Source: Candidatus Pelearchaeum maunauluense (GTDB taxonomy: Archaea; Thermoproteota; Nitrososphaeria_A; Caldarchaeales; Caldarchaeaceae). From it: DNA of 58,410 bases. The position numbers and the translations under genes were made by a program. Shown here piece by piece: positions 42,595 to 51,243 of the stretch (the first letter of the stretch is position 1; each line of letters starts with the position of its first letter). Where the stretch lies: NCBI GenBank assembly GCA_030059675.1, contig JANVYQ010000009.1, forward strand, positions 1 to 58,410, given 5' to 3'. The notes under the pieces are model-generated. The model saw nothing but the letters and a program-made list of their open reading frames with translations, searched no databases and was not told the DNA's origin.

Positions 42595-42879
42595 ATGGAG
42601 GTCAAGGTCTATCTTCCAACGCCTCTCCGTCAGTATGCCGATGGTCAGGAAGTGGTGGTGATCTCAGCCTCTACTGTTGGTGAGGCGTTGCAGCAGCTGG
42701 TTGAGCGCTTCCAGGCTTTGAGGAGGCATCTCTATAACGAGTCTGGGAAGCTGCGGAGCTTCGTCAACGTCTTCGTGAATGAGGAGGATATTAGGCATTT
42801 GAAGGGTGAGGAGACGCCGCTGAAGGATGGTGATACGGTGTATATCATACCTTCTATAGCTGGGGGTGTTGGTGCATGA
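42595..42879 (+). CDS. ubiquitin-like MoaD/ThiS/SAMP-family protein with residues beyond Gly-Gly
   Basis: 94 residues with the beta-grasp pattern of MoaD/SAMP: 'MEVKVYLPTPLRQYADGQEVVVISASTVGEALQQLVERF', 'LRSFVNVFVNEEDIRHLKGEETPLKDGDTVYIIPSIAGG'. Such proteins carry sulfur for molybdopterin, tRNA or thiamine, or tag proteins, after activation of a C-terminal Gly-Gly by an E1-like enzyme. Here the GG is residues 90-91 and is followed by Val-Gly-Ala, so a protease would have to expose it. The stop overlaps the next gene's ATG, coupling their translation. Confidence 0.87.
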   Translation: MEVKVYLPTPLRQYADGQEVVVISASTVGEALQQLVERFQALRRHLYNESGKLRSFVNVFVNEEDIRHLKGEETPLKDGDTVYIIPSIAGGVGA

Positions 42880-43154
42880 TGGCTGCTGGCCAGAAGACTG
42901 AAGACAGCGTGGTGCGCCGCGTGGGGAGGACTCTAAAGACCTACGGCAGGCTAACCATACCCCAGAAGCTGCTGAAGCGCGCCCAGCGGCGCGAGGTTGT
43001 CCTAGTCGTAGACGAGATACGCTACGTCTTTGAGACAGACAGGTATGGCAGGATATACATACCCCCTGAGATTAGGGAGAGGCTCGCCAACATGACCAAC
43101 GTTGAGATAGGCTTATCCAACGGCGAGTTAATGCTTAGGTTCCGACGCTTCTAG
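42876..43154 (+). CDS. double AbrB-like-strand protein coupled to the ubiquitin-like gene
   Basis: 92 residues, basic. Two AbrB/SpoVT-like half-repeats are visible: 'GRTLKTYGRLTIPQKLLKR' with 'EVVLVVDEIRYVF', and 'TDRYGRIYIPPEIRERL' with 'NVEIGLSNGELMLRF'. The second has the classic 'D-x-x-G-R-I-x-I-P-x-E-I-R' core. It may be a DNA-binding protein or a structural partner. The start ATG overlaps the stop of the ubiquitin-like gene by four bases, implying a functional link that I cannot name. Confidence 0.7.
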   Translation: MMAAGQKTEDSVVRRVGRTLKTYGRLTIPQKLLKRAQRREVVLVVDEIRYVFETDRYGRIYIPPEIRERLANMTNVEIGLSNGELMLRFRRF

Positions 43155-44217
43155 GCTAGACGCCCAAGTATATCCCTGAACTCCACGCTGCTCAGCGGCT
43201 CAACACGCGCAAGCTCAAGATTCTCCTCTACGTGTTCTCGTGTTTTTATGACTACCAACGCGGCTATTGTGGGCGCTGAGCGCGCTAGCTGGAGAAGCTG
43301 CGGAGCCCTGCTCCTCAGGGGAATCCCAAGCTCTATCGCGTGGCGTAGTAGCTCTCCCTCCAGTAGGGGCGCGCTGGTGAAGACCCCTATTCCGAGCCTT
43401 TTTGCCGCCTCAAAGAATGTCAGCGGTTCCTCACCTATCTTCTGGTTGGGTAGCAGAGCCGCCTCTGGCATAGCTGGGTTGAAGGGTAGCTGGACGAATC
43501 TGAACCCGCTCAAGGCTGAGATAATCCCTAGCTCCTAGCACCGTCCTGAAGCAGCTCCACGTGGCCAGGCCGTAGAAGCGTATCCTGCCGCGTTTCCTCA
43601 TCTCCTCGTAGAATGTGAAAACCTCGCGAAGCTCCTCATAGAAGCGGCTGTGCCCCAGATAGGGGAGCTGGGACTCAGCAGCATTATGTAGGTAGATTAG
43701 GTCTATGGTCTCCAGCCTAAGGTTTTGTAGGCTTCTGTTGAGCTGGTCTTCTAGGAACGCTGGCTTCATGCAGTGGATTCCTCCAACTATGTCGCTTGGT
43801 GCGCAGACCCCGCTCATGATTAGGTGCCTCTCCACGTATTCTGGGAAGCTCATATCCGGCTCGGCGTCGTGGGTTAGGTAGCCGTTCTTGGTTGAGATGA
43901 AGACCTGCTCGCGGCCAACCTCGTTTATATCCACCAGCAGCCGTACTGCCCTGCCCACAGAGCGCTCAGCACGCTGGAATCGGTAGTTTATCGCTGTATC
44001 CACGACATTACAAGCCCTACTCCTCACCGACTTGATTATCGCCTCCTCCACCAGCCTATCGGTAGCAGCGTCGGGCTCGCCGAGGTATGTGCCCACACCA
44101 ACGGAGGAGAAGACGAGGCCAGAGAATTCTCTGAAGTGTAGCTTGGTAATTCCATGCCTATAAGCCTCGGCCGCGAATCTCCTCGTCCCCCTCCTGCGTA
44201 GCGTATCCGGCCAGCAT
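43151..44217 (-). pseudogene. aldo/keto reductase, two frameshifts
   Basis: From ATG 44217 'MLAGYATQEG' shifts frame at a run of G's near 44190. The next frame reads 'RRFAAEAYRHGITKLHFREFSGLVFSSVGVGTYLGEPD' and on through 'NVVDTAINYRFQRAERSVGRAV', 'FISTKNGYL' and 'LIYLHNAAESQ' to 'YLSLERV'. There a short deletion shifts frame again near 43505, and 'GFRFVQLPFNPAMPEA' continues to 43151. The AKR fold is otherwise complete. As in the acyl-CoA dehydrogenase, the second break removes about ten residues as well as changing frame. Confidence 0.8.
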
Positions 44218-44387
44218 GGAGAAGGGCCGTATAGGCGATGCTCGTAACGCTATTTCAGCTAACAACATCTGGCCAAACACCGGCCTATGAGCGCTCATCG
44301 CGGCGCTCCGCGGGCTGCCCGCGGCTCGTGTGTTGGATGGAGCTATAAATGGCCATATGGCCGTAGTTATCCAAGAGGCTTGGAAGG

Positions 44388-44825
44388 GTGTCTGGCAGAT
44401 TGGTGAGGTATAGCATAACGCTACGCGCTGGTGGTGCGGATGTTACGATGGAGTCTGAGTCGCGGGAGGAGCTTCTGAAGAGGCTTGACGACCTCGTTGC
44501 GCTGGCTAGGAGTGTTGCGGAGAGGGTTGGCGGCCAGATTGCGGCGCCTGTGCAGCAGACAGCGGCCCCCGCTGTTAAGACGCGTCGCCGCAGGGGTAAG
44601 TCAGAGGCCGTAGAGGTGCTTCGACACATAGAGGAGAAGCTTATACCCTCTGGCTTCTTCAGAGAGGCGCGCTCAACCGCAGATACGCGAGCCAAGCTGA
44701 AAGAGCTTGTGGGCGTGCTCTTCCAGAGCAGGAAGGTAAGCCAGGCGCTGGGCATACTGTATGATAAGGGAGTGCTGCGCAGAACTGGGCCGAAGGGGAA
44801 CTACCGCTACTACATGGCTTCATAG
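44388..44825 (+). CDS. hypothetical protein with C-terminal winged-helix-like region
   Basis: 145 residues in three parts. The N-terminal beta-hairpin/helix part has 'LVRYSITLRAGGADVTMESESREELLKRLDDLVALA'. A low-complexity Ala/Gln/Arg linker follows (VQQTAAPAVKTRRRRGK). The C-terminal part (residues ~70-143) ends 'VLFQSRKVSQALGILYDKGVLRRTGPKGNYRYY', which resembles the recognition helix and wing of a winged helix. It could be an archaeal DNA- or RNA-binding protein; the family is unknown to me. It converges with the Pit gene, overlapping by six bases. Confidence 0.65.
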   Translation: MSGRLVRYSITLRAGGADVTMESESREELLKRLDDLVALARSVAERVGGQIAAPVQQTAAPAVKTRRRRGKSEAVEVLRHIEEKLIPSGFFREARSTADTRAKLKELVGVLFQSRKVSQALGILYDKGVLRRTGPKGNYRYYMAS

Positions 44826-45737
44826 CAGGAGGACGTAGGTGTAGGCTAGCGCTAGGCCTGCCAATGTGGTTAGCGTCCATGAGGCTATGAGCTTTCTGAG
44901 CGTAGCCGCCTTTACCAGAGCGATTCGTGTTGTGAGCGCCGCTCCCAAGAAGCCTCCTAACATGTTTTGCGTCAGGGCTACGGGTATGCTGAGCTGCGTG
45001 AAGAGCCAGAGCATCGTGGCTGCCGTGAAAAGCCCTGTAAGCAGCTTCTGAGGGCTTAGGACGACTAGACTCTCGGCCATCATACCCATTATGCCGCGTC
45101 CAACCAGCATGACGCCCAGTGAGCAGGCTAGGGCAAGCGCCAGGGGGAGAAGACTGGAGTAAGCGCCAGCCTCTCTAGCAAGCCCTAGGATGAAGCTCAC
45201 GTTATTAGCTGCTAGGGCGTATGAGACGTAGAAGACAACCGCATAGACCGCGAGGCGGTTGAACGCGTCTATTGTGACGAGGCTCATGTTACTAGCTAGC
45301 CTCTTCACGGCGCTGTATAGGAGAGGCGTTGCGGCCAGAACCGCGAGCGGAGCCGCGACCCACGCGGCGACCACCCTAGTGAGGAAGTCTATGCTTATCT
45401 GTTGGCCTGCCGAGTATGCGGCGCCAACGTATGCTGCTGTAGCTATGTTAGATAGGCTTACTGGGATTGCGGCGATGTTGGAGCCTAGCATGAGCGCAGT
45501 TGATACCGCGAGCGCTGTCGTGGCTGCTTCGCCGCTTGGTGCGCCGCCCAACAGTAGCGCGGGCTTCATCTTCCAGCCCTCAGCGACAACGCCCAGAAAC
45601 ATTGCTGAAGAAAACAGGAGAGTTGCACGCCTATATGTGAGAAGCCTAACACCAGTAAGAGCGCCAACAGCGATTGAGCTATTATTCCACCCGAAGACTA
45701 GGGCGAGGGCTATGGATACGAGAACTACCTCAAGCAA
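44820..45737 (-). CDS. Pit-family inorganic phosphate transporter
   Basis: 305 residues with about nine or ten membrane helices. The N-terminal 'FGWNNSSIAVGALTGVRLLTYRRATLL' and the later 'YALAANNVSFILGLAREAG' are the two inverted PiT repeats (GxNDxAN-like), with Asn-rich signatures. It lacks the long central loop of bacterial PitA, as is common in archaea. It imports phosphate using an ion gradient. The DUF47 gene ends two bases upstream, forming the standard DUF47-Pit pair. Confidence 0.87.
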   Translation of the reverse strand: MLEVVLVSIALALVFGWNNSSIAVGALTGVRLLTYRRATLLFSSAMFLGVVAEGWKMKPALLLGGAPSGEAATTALAVSTALMLGSNIAAIPVSLSNIATAAYVGAAYSAGQQISIDFLTRVVAAWVAAPLAVLAATPLLYSAVKRLASNMSLVTIDAFNRLAVYAVVFYVSYALAANNVSFILGLAREAGAYSSLLPLALALACSLGVMLVGRGIMGMMAESLVVLSPQKLLTGLFTAATMLWLFTQLSIPVALTQNMLGGFLGAALTTRIALVKAATLRKLIASWTLTTLAGLALAYTYVLLL

Positions 45738-45739
45738 GC

Positions 45740-46438
45740 CTAGCTATACCCTTTTGCGATTATCTGGAGGATAACATCAGAAGCATCCTCGGCGGCGTCG
45801 CATATGCTATCAGCTTGGTTCACGAAGTCCTTGAGCTGGATTACGTCAAGTATTGGATGGCTCTCAGCGTCTTGTAGTATTTTTCTGAGTAGTGCTTCTT
45901 TCATCGCGTCGGCTGCTTCCTCATACTCCTCTACCTTGTGGGCCAGCTTCACCGCTCCTGAGCCGTGTCTAACAAGCTCCAGTAGGGCGTCGCCCAGCGC
46001 CAATACCGAGTCTAGGCAGAGCTGCGCGTAGCGCTCCATCTCCTGCTCGCTGAAGATTTTCTTGACTAGGGCGCTTTCGCGGGGTAGGTCGCGGAGAATC
46101 TTAGCTGAAACCTTCGCCGAGTCTGCTATGCTATCAAGCTTCTCCACTAGGTTGAGTAGGTCGTCGCGGAGGTATGCGAAGAAGCTGCCAGCGCAGATGT
46201 CCTCGGCTATCCTGCGTCTGACCTCGTCAACCTCCGTCTCCAGCCTATCAACCTCGCCGCAGAGCTTATCAATCTCTTTATGATTCCCGCTCCCAACAAC
46301 GCCGCAGAGCTCCTTGAAGCGCCTCACAGTCTCAGTAGACATCTCCCACTGCTTCAGCAGACGCTCCACGAGCTCCTCCTCACGTCTCTTTAAAAGTGAG
46401 AACGGCCAACGAACAGTCCACACCCCGAAGACAAACAA
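45740..46438 (-). CDS. DUF47 / PhoU-like phosphate transport accessory protein
   Basis: 232 residues, nearly all helical, with the PhoU-like DUF47 pattern: 'CGEVDRLETEVDEVRRRIAEDI', 'FFAYLRDDLLNLVEKLDSIADSAKVSAKIL', 'HKVEEYEEAADAMKEALLRKI' and 'IQLKDFVNQADSICDAAEDASDVILQIIAKG'. The E-x-x-x-D motifs bind metal clusters in the family. It is thought to modulate the Pit transporter encoded directly downstream. Confidence 0.88.
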   Translation of the reverse strand: MFVFGVWTVRWPFSLLKRREEELVERLLKQWEMSTETVRRFKELCGVVGSGNHKEIDKLCGEVDRLETEVDEVRRRIAEDICAGSFFAYLRDDLLNLVEKLDSIADSAKVSAKILRDLPRESALVKKIFSEQEMERYAQLCLDSVLALGDALLELVRHGSGAVKLAHKVEEYEEAADAMKEALLRKILQDAESHPILDVIQLKDFVNQADSICDAAEDASDVILQIIAKGYS

Positions 46439-46517
46439 CAGCCAACCAACAATATAACGATTGATGATATTTCATGACAGGTTTTTATCCTGCATTTGGC
46501 GCGTGTAGCGCCTAGGT

Positions 46518-47423
46518 GTGCGCAACCCCGTGCGGAGAGAGGCGCAGGCGTTTTCTGTGGTGGAGACGGTTAAGGTCTATTTTCGTTTGACGAAGCCGCG
46601 TGTATGGTGGCTTCTTGTATTCACTGGCATCACTGGGCTTGTAGCCGCTTCCAACGGCGTCCCAGACCCATACATCGCTGTTATGGCTACGCTCATAATA
46701 ACCCTAGGCTCCGCTGGGGCTGAGACGGTTTCCAACTATCTTGAGCGGGATATAGATGCGATAATGCAGAGAACGCGGAAGCGGCCACTACCAGCTGGGC
46801 AGATAAAGCCTGCGTGGAAGGCGTTGGTCTTCGGAATAGCTCTAATCGCAGCCTCGCTGACCATGGCCGCGAGCATAAACGTTCTCGCGTTTCTCTTCAT
46901 GGCTTTCGGAATATTTGACTACGTTGTTGTTTATGTGATGTATTCTAAGAGGAGGACGCCGCTGAACATAATCTTGGGGAGTTTCGCTGGCGGTGCTCCC
47001 ACGATGGCTGGCTACGTAGCGGTATCCAACGCGGCCACGCTGGAGGCGTGGATAATGTCGGCCCTCGTAGTTCTCTGGATACCCAGCCACGTATGGAGCC
47101 TAGCCCTAAAGTACCGCGACGACTACGCGCGCGCAAACATACCCATGCTCCCAGTAGTGACAAGCGAGAGGACTGCGATAAGATGTATAGCTTCCACAGC
47201 TATCCTGCTGGTTCTCTTCTCGGCCGCACTCTACTTCCACAACCCAGCCAAGTATGGTGTAATCTACGTGGCTACGGCGGGGATAACTGGCGCGCTCCTA
47301 GCGGTTCTCAGCGTGGAGCTCATGAGAAGGCCGGATAAGGATAATGCCTGGCGGCTCTTCAAGTTCAGCAGCCCACACCTGGCGTTGCTCTTCCTAGCGA
47401 TAATAATTGACACGATATTCTAA
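46518..47423 (+). CDS. ctaB: protoheme IX farnesyltransferase (heme O synthase)
   Basis: 301 residues and about eight or nine membrane helices. The first Asp-rich motif 'SNYLERDIDAIMQRTRKRPLPAGQI' (N-x-x-x-D-x-x-x-D plus 'M-x-R-T-x-x-R-P-L') and 'YSKRRTPLNIILGSFAGGAPTMAGY' and 'LALKYRDDYARANIPMLPVV' are diagnostic of CtaB/COX10. It makes heme O for heme-copper oxidases, which links it to the oxidase genes at 19-21 kb. The start is GTG, and a TATA-like element is near 46477-46488. Confidence 0.93.
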   Translation: MRNPVRREAQAFSVVETVKVYFRLTKPRVWWLLVFTGITGLVAASNGVPDPYIAVMATLIITLGSAGAETVSNYLERDIDAIMQRTRKRPLPAGQIKPAWKALVFGIALIAASLTMAASINVLAFLFMAFGIFDYVVVYVMYSKRRTPLNIILGSFAGGAPTMAGYVAVSNAATLEAWIMSALVVLWIPSHVWSLALKYRDDYARANIPMLPVVTSERTAIRCIASTAILLVLFSAALYFHNPAKYGVIYVATAGITGALLAVLSVELMRRPDKDNAWRLFKFSSPHLALLFLAIIIDTIF

Positions 47424-47440
47424 GAGAAAAGAAGAAAAGG

Positions 47441-50400
47441 CTACTGCTGGTTGTTTTGGTTCTCCTCCTGGCCCGCCGCGTGCCTCATCAGAAGCGTTAC
47501 CATGCCTGTTCCTACTGGTATCTCTTTTCCAATCAGTATGCGCTCCACGTTTCCTCTTAGGTTGTCCACCTCGCCGCGTGCGGCAGCATCCATCAACGTC
47601 TGGACGCTTATCTCAAAGGCTGCCCTGGCTAGGACGCTGCTCTTCAGCTTCACTACGCCGTGCCTGCCTATCTGCCTGACCGCGCCGCTTACGGTCATCA
47701 TGTCAGCTAGGAGTAGCAGATGCCTTATATCCACGTCAAGCCCCTGCTCGCGCATGACGTTCTTCGCCTCCTTGATTATCGCGTTCCTAGCAGCCTCGAT
47801 GCCCAGAACCTCGGCAATCTCGTAGATGTCATTTGTCTCCACGCGGGCGTGGTCTATCCCAGGAATCTCCAGAACCTCCTTTAGGTTTGAGCCCTCGGTC
47901 TCTATCACGTAGCCATCCTTCTCCTGCTTCACTATCGCCCTCTTAATCTTCCTAACACCCTTAACCTTGATTACGTCAAGCCTCTCCTTCAGCTTGTTGA
48001 TATTCAGCAGCATATCCTCCTTCAGCTTTATCGTAACCGTCTCGCCGTCCTCGTCCACCTTCCCCTCAAAGAGCTTGAGCGCTTTCTCAATATCCCCCTT
48101 GGTTATCCCCCTATCCTCCATTATCTCCCTGTTGAGCTTAATGATGAGCGTGCCCCGCTTGTAGTTGACTGACATCTCCTCAACTAGGTCGCCGAACTTG
48201 GTGAACTGGAGCTGCTTCGCCAGCTTCTTCGCCTTGGCTAGGTTGTGAGCGTACTCGCCGGTCAGAGGTAGGCGCATGAAGGGAGTTGAAGGCGTTCTCC
48301 GCGCATCCACTATCTCTATCAGCCTTGGGAGCCCTAGGAGGATGCTCTGCTCGCGTACTCCAGCGAAGTGGAATGTCCTGAGCGTGAGCTGGGTTCCAGG
48401 CTCGCCTATGGACTGGGCTGTTATGACGCCCACCGCGTCCCCAGGCTCTACTCGCGACTCCTTATAACGCCGCTCAAGCTCCTCAAACGCCTTATCCACC
48501 AGCTCGCGCGTGGCCTTGCTATTCTTCAGAGCCGCGGCGAGCTCGCGCACAATCTTCGGCGGGAGACGCTGACAATACTCGCGAACCTTCTCCTCAATAT
48601 ACTCCTCCTTGGCCGGCGCTCCTCCCCTGATTGTCGGGGCCAGCTTGTTTATCAGAGCGTCAGGCGAGACGACGATGCCGTGGTCGCTCTTCGCTGGGTC
48701 TACGCCGTCCTCGCCATAGAGGAACTGTATTATCCTCTTCTCATCAGCCGTTCTTACCGTTCCGTCATAGTCTATGTAGAGCGACTCTAGGGCGTTGATT
48801 AGCCTGCGCTGCATGTAGCCGCTCTGCTGCGTTCTGACCGCGGTATCCACCAGCCCGTCCCTGCCTCCCACAGCGTGGAAGAAGAACTCTATCGGGTCTA
48901 GGCCTGAGACGAATGAGTTGTAGACGAAGCCCCGCGCCCTTGGTGAGAGGTCTCCCTTCTTGAAGAATGTAAGAACCCTGTCGTTGAAGCCCCTATGTAT
49001 TCTCTCACGCCTCACCGACTGCTGGCCTACTACTGCAACCATCTGGTCTATGTTAAGGAGTGTGCCGCGTGCTCCTGTTCTAGCCATTATGACCGCGCTG
49101 CTCTCCTGCGATATCTTGGAGCGGACTATACGCCCAGCGGTATCCCTAGCCTCGCTCAGGAGCTGGAGAACATCCGACTCAAACGCCTGCGTCTCGGTCA
49201 TCCCAGGCGGTATCTCGCGCTTCCCACGCTCGTACTCGGCCTTGAGCTTGAGGAAGTCGTCCTCGGTCTGCCTCAAGACTCTGGAAATCTCCTCATACGC
49301 CTCGCGCGGCACTGTCAGGTCCTCAACCGAGAAGGTGAAGCCGTGAATCTCCAGATAGGTGTTGGCCAGCCTCACAACCTTGTCCAAGAACTCGCGGGCA
49401 ACCTCATTACCATAATCACGGGCAAGCCTATGCAGTATGCTGTTAGCCTTCTCTATCCCTATAGCGTTCTTGTCTATGACACCCTCCACAAGCTCGCCGT
49501 TCCTGATAACCACAGGCCTGTTGGGGTCGAAGGAAGACCTGAACGTGTGGTTGAAGTCCCTCGGCATGAGGAGGCTGAATATCTGCTTACCCGTCCAGCG
49601 CGGCTCAGGCTTCTTGATTGCTGGCTCTGGTATGGGGCCTGAATACTTTATCGCCGCAAGTAGCTGGGCCATCTCGCGCTTGTTGAATGAGGTGCCCTCG
49701 CGCGTCAGGAGGTACATTGAGGTTAGGAAGTCGCGTATTGCTCCGATGATTGGAGCACCGTAGCGCGGCGAGATAATATTATTCTGGACGAGCAGGAGTA
49801 TCCTGGCCTCTGTCTGCGCCTCCTCGCTCTGAGGAACATGGAGGTTCATCTCATCCCCGTCAAAGTCGGCGTTATACGGCGTGCAGACAGCCAGGTTGAG
49901 CCTAAACGTCCTATATGGCAATACCCTAACGATATGCGCCATTATTGACATCCTGTGCAGCGATGGCTGGCGGTTGAAGAGCACTATGTCCCCGTTCTGT
50001 AGGTGGCGCTCCACCGTGTAGCCTGGCTCCAGCGCGTTGGCGAGCCCCTCAAGGTCGTGGACGAACTTGAGCCTGATACGCTTCCCATCTGGCCTGATAA
50101 CATACTTAGCTCCTGGATACTTGTCTGGCCCGTTCCTCACAAGCTGGCGGAGGCGCTCCACATTCCATATAGTAACCTTCTCCGCCACCGTGAGTTGCAT
50201 GGCTATCTCAACTGGGACACCCACCTCGTTTACGCCTATGTTGATGTCTGGTGAGATTACTGTGCGTGCTGAGAAATCCACACGCTTTCCTGAGAGGTTA
50301 AGCCTGAACCTGCCCTCCTTGCCTTTGAGGCGTTGTGCAAGCGTCTTCAGGACGCGGCCAGACCTGTGCATGGCTGGTGATGTCCCCGCGGCCTCGTTGT

Positions 50401-51241
50401 TGATGTAGGTGGTTACGTGGTACTGCAGTAGGTCTGACAGCTCCGCGATTACTGGAGACGGAGAGCCAGCGTTGATGTTCTCGCGAAGCCTCTGCGCTAC
50501 GCGGAGGATGTCAACGAGCTTGTGGGTCAGGTCGTCCTCAGACCTGAAGCCAGACTCAAGCGTTATAGACGGCCTGACATACACCGGTGGGACTGGCAGA
50601 ACAGTTAGGACCATCCACTCTGGTCTTGAGGTTTCTGGGTTGATGTCTAGGAGCTTGAGGTCGTCATCTGGTATGCGCTCTAAGCGCGACCTCACGGTGC
50701 TGGCGTGGAGCCTCACCGGCCCCGAGTCGGTTACCTCCACTATTGTTACTGGCTTCTCCAGCTCTATCTTGTGCTGTTTCTCGCCGCAATGGGGGCAGAC
50801 CTGCTCGGCCATGGCGCGTTGCTTGACCCTGAAGAAGACATGCCTATACGGCCTGCCCTGCTGCTGTAAGCGTATAATCTCCTCCTTGAACTGGTTTATC
50901 TGGTCTTCTGAGAGGAGTATCCTTCCGCATGAGCGGCATGTGCATTTCAGCAGCTCGTATATCGTCTTGGCGAAGCCTACGTGGATGACGGGGACTGGTA
51001 GCTCTATGTGCCCGAAGTGGCCTGGGCAGCCTAGGTATGTGTTTCCGCAGGTCTTGCATCTCTGTCCTGGCTCCAGCGTACCTAGGCGGGGGTCCATAAC
51101 GCCCGTCGGGATTGGCATACCATCCTCGTCGTATGTGTCTGGCGAGCTTATCTCGGCGACGCTCATCTTCCTGATGAGGTCTGGGGAGAGTATGCCGAAG
51201 CGGATTGCAGCGATTGAGGCTGTGTAGCTCATCATCCTCAC
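47441..51241 (-). CDS. rpoA: RNA polymerase subunit A, unsplit (A' plus A'')
   Basis: 1266 residues containing the whole Rpo1. It has the zinc clamp 'CKTCGNTYLGCPGHFGHIELPVPV', a second zinc site 'CTCRSCGR...CPHCG', 'GKRVDFSARTVISPD', the catalytic loop 'NADFDGDEMNLHVPQ', the bridge-helix region, and the A''-type 'GVITAQSIGEPGTQLTLRTFHFAGV'. Most archaea split this gene into rpoA1 and rpoA2. A single gene is known from Thaumarchaeota and Aigarchaeota-type lineages and supports the organism assignment. It follows rpoB with a two-base gap. Confidence 0.97.
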   Translation of the reverse strand: MRMMSYTASIAAIRFGILSPDLIRKMSVAEISSPDTYDEDGMPIPTGVMDPRLGTLEPGQRCKTCGNTYLGCPGHFGHIELPVPVIHVGFAKTIYELLKCTCRSCGRILLSEDQINQFKEEIIRLQQQGRPYRHVFFRVKQRAMAEQVCPHCGEKQHKIELEKPVTIVEVTDSGPVRLHASTVRSRLERIPDDDLKLLDINPETSRPEWMVLTVLPVPPVYVRPSITLESGFRSEDDLTHKLVDILRVAQRLRENINAGSPSPVIAELSDLLQYHVTTYINNEAAGTSPAMHRSGRVLKTLAQRLKGKEGRFRLNLSGKRVDFSARTVISPDINIGVNEVGVPVEIAMQLTVAEKVTIWNVERLRQLVRNGPDKYPGAKYVIRPDGKRIRLKFVHDLEGLANALEPGYTVERHLQNGDIVLFNRQPSLHRMSIMAHIVRVLPYRTFRLNLAVCTPYNADFDGDEMNLHVPQSEEAQTEARILLLVQNNIISPRYGAPIIGAIRDFLTSMYLLTREGTSFNKREMAQLLAAIKYSGPIPEPAIKKPEPRWTGKQIFSLLMPRDFNHTFRSSFDPNRPVVIRNGELVEGVIDKNAIGIEKANSILHRLARDYGNEVAREFLDKVVRLANTYLEIHGFTFSVEDLTVPREAYEEISRVLRQTEDDFLKLKAEYERGKREIPPGMTETQAFESDVLQLLSEARDTAGRIVRSKISQESSAVIMARTGARGTLLNIDQMVAVVGQQSVRRERIHRGFNDRVLTFFKKGDLSPRARGFVYNSFVSGLDPIEFFFHAVGGRDGLVDTAVRTQQSGYMQRRLINALESLYIDYDGTVRTADEKRIIQFLYGEDGVDPAKSDHGIVVSPDALINKLAPTIRGGAPAKEEYIEEKVREYCQRLPPKIVRELAAALKNSKATRELVDKAFEELERRYKESRVEPGDAVGVITAQSIGEPGTQLTLRTFHFAGVREQSILLGLPRLIEIVDARRTPSTPFMRLPLTGEYAHNLAKAKKLAKQLQFTKFGDLVEEMSVNYKRGTLIIKLNREIMEDRGITKGDIEKALKLFEGKVDEDGETVTIKLKEDMLLNINKLKERLDVIKVKGVRKIKRAIVKQEKDGYVIETEGSNLKEVLEIPGIDHARVETNDIYEIAEVLGIEAARNAIIKEAKNVMREQGLDVDIRHLLLLADMMTVSGAVRQIGRHGVVKLKSSVLARAAFEISVQTLMDAAARGEVDNLRGNVERILIGKEIPVGTGMVTLLMRHAAGQEENQNNQQ

Positions 51242-51243
51242 CC

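Noticed and set aside
47441..51241. Possible artificial fusion of rpoA1 and rpoA2
   Set aside because: The chain is continuous with complete motifs in correct order, and unsplit RpoA is known in related archaea.
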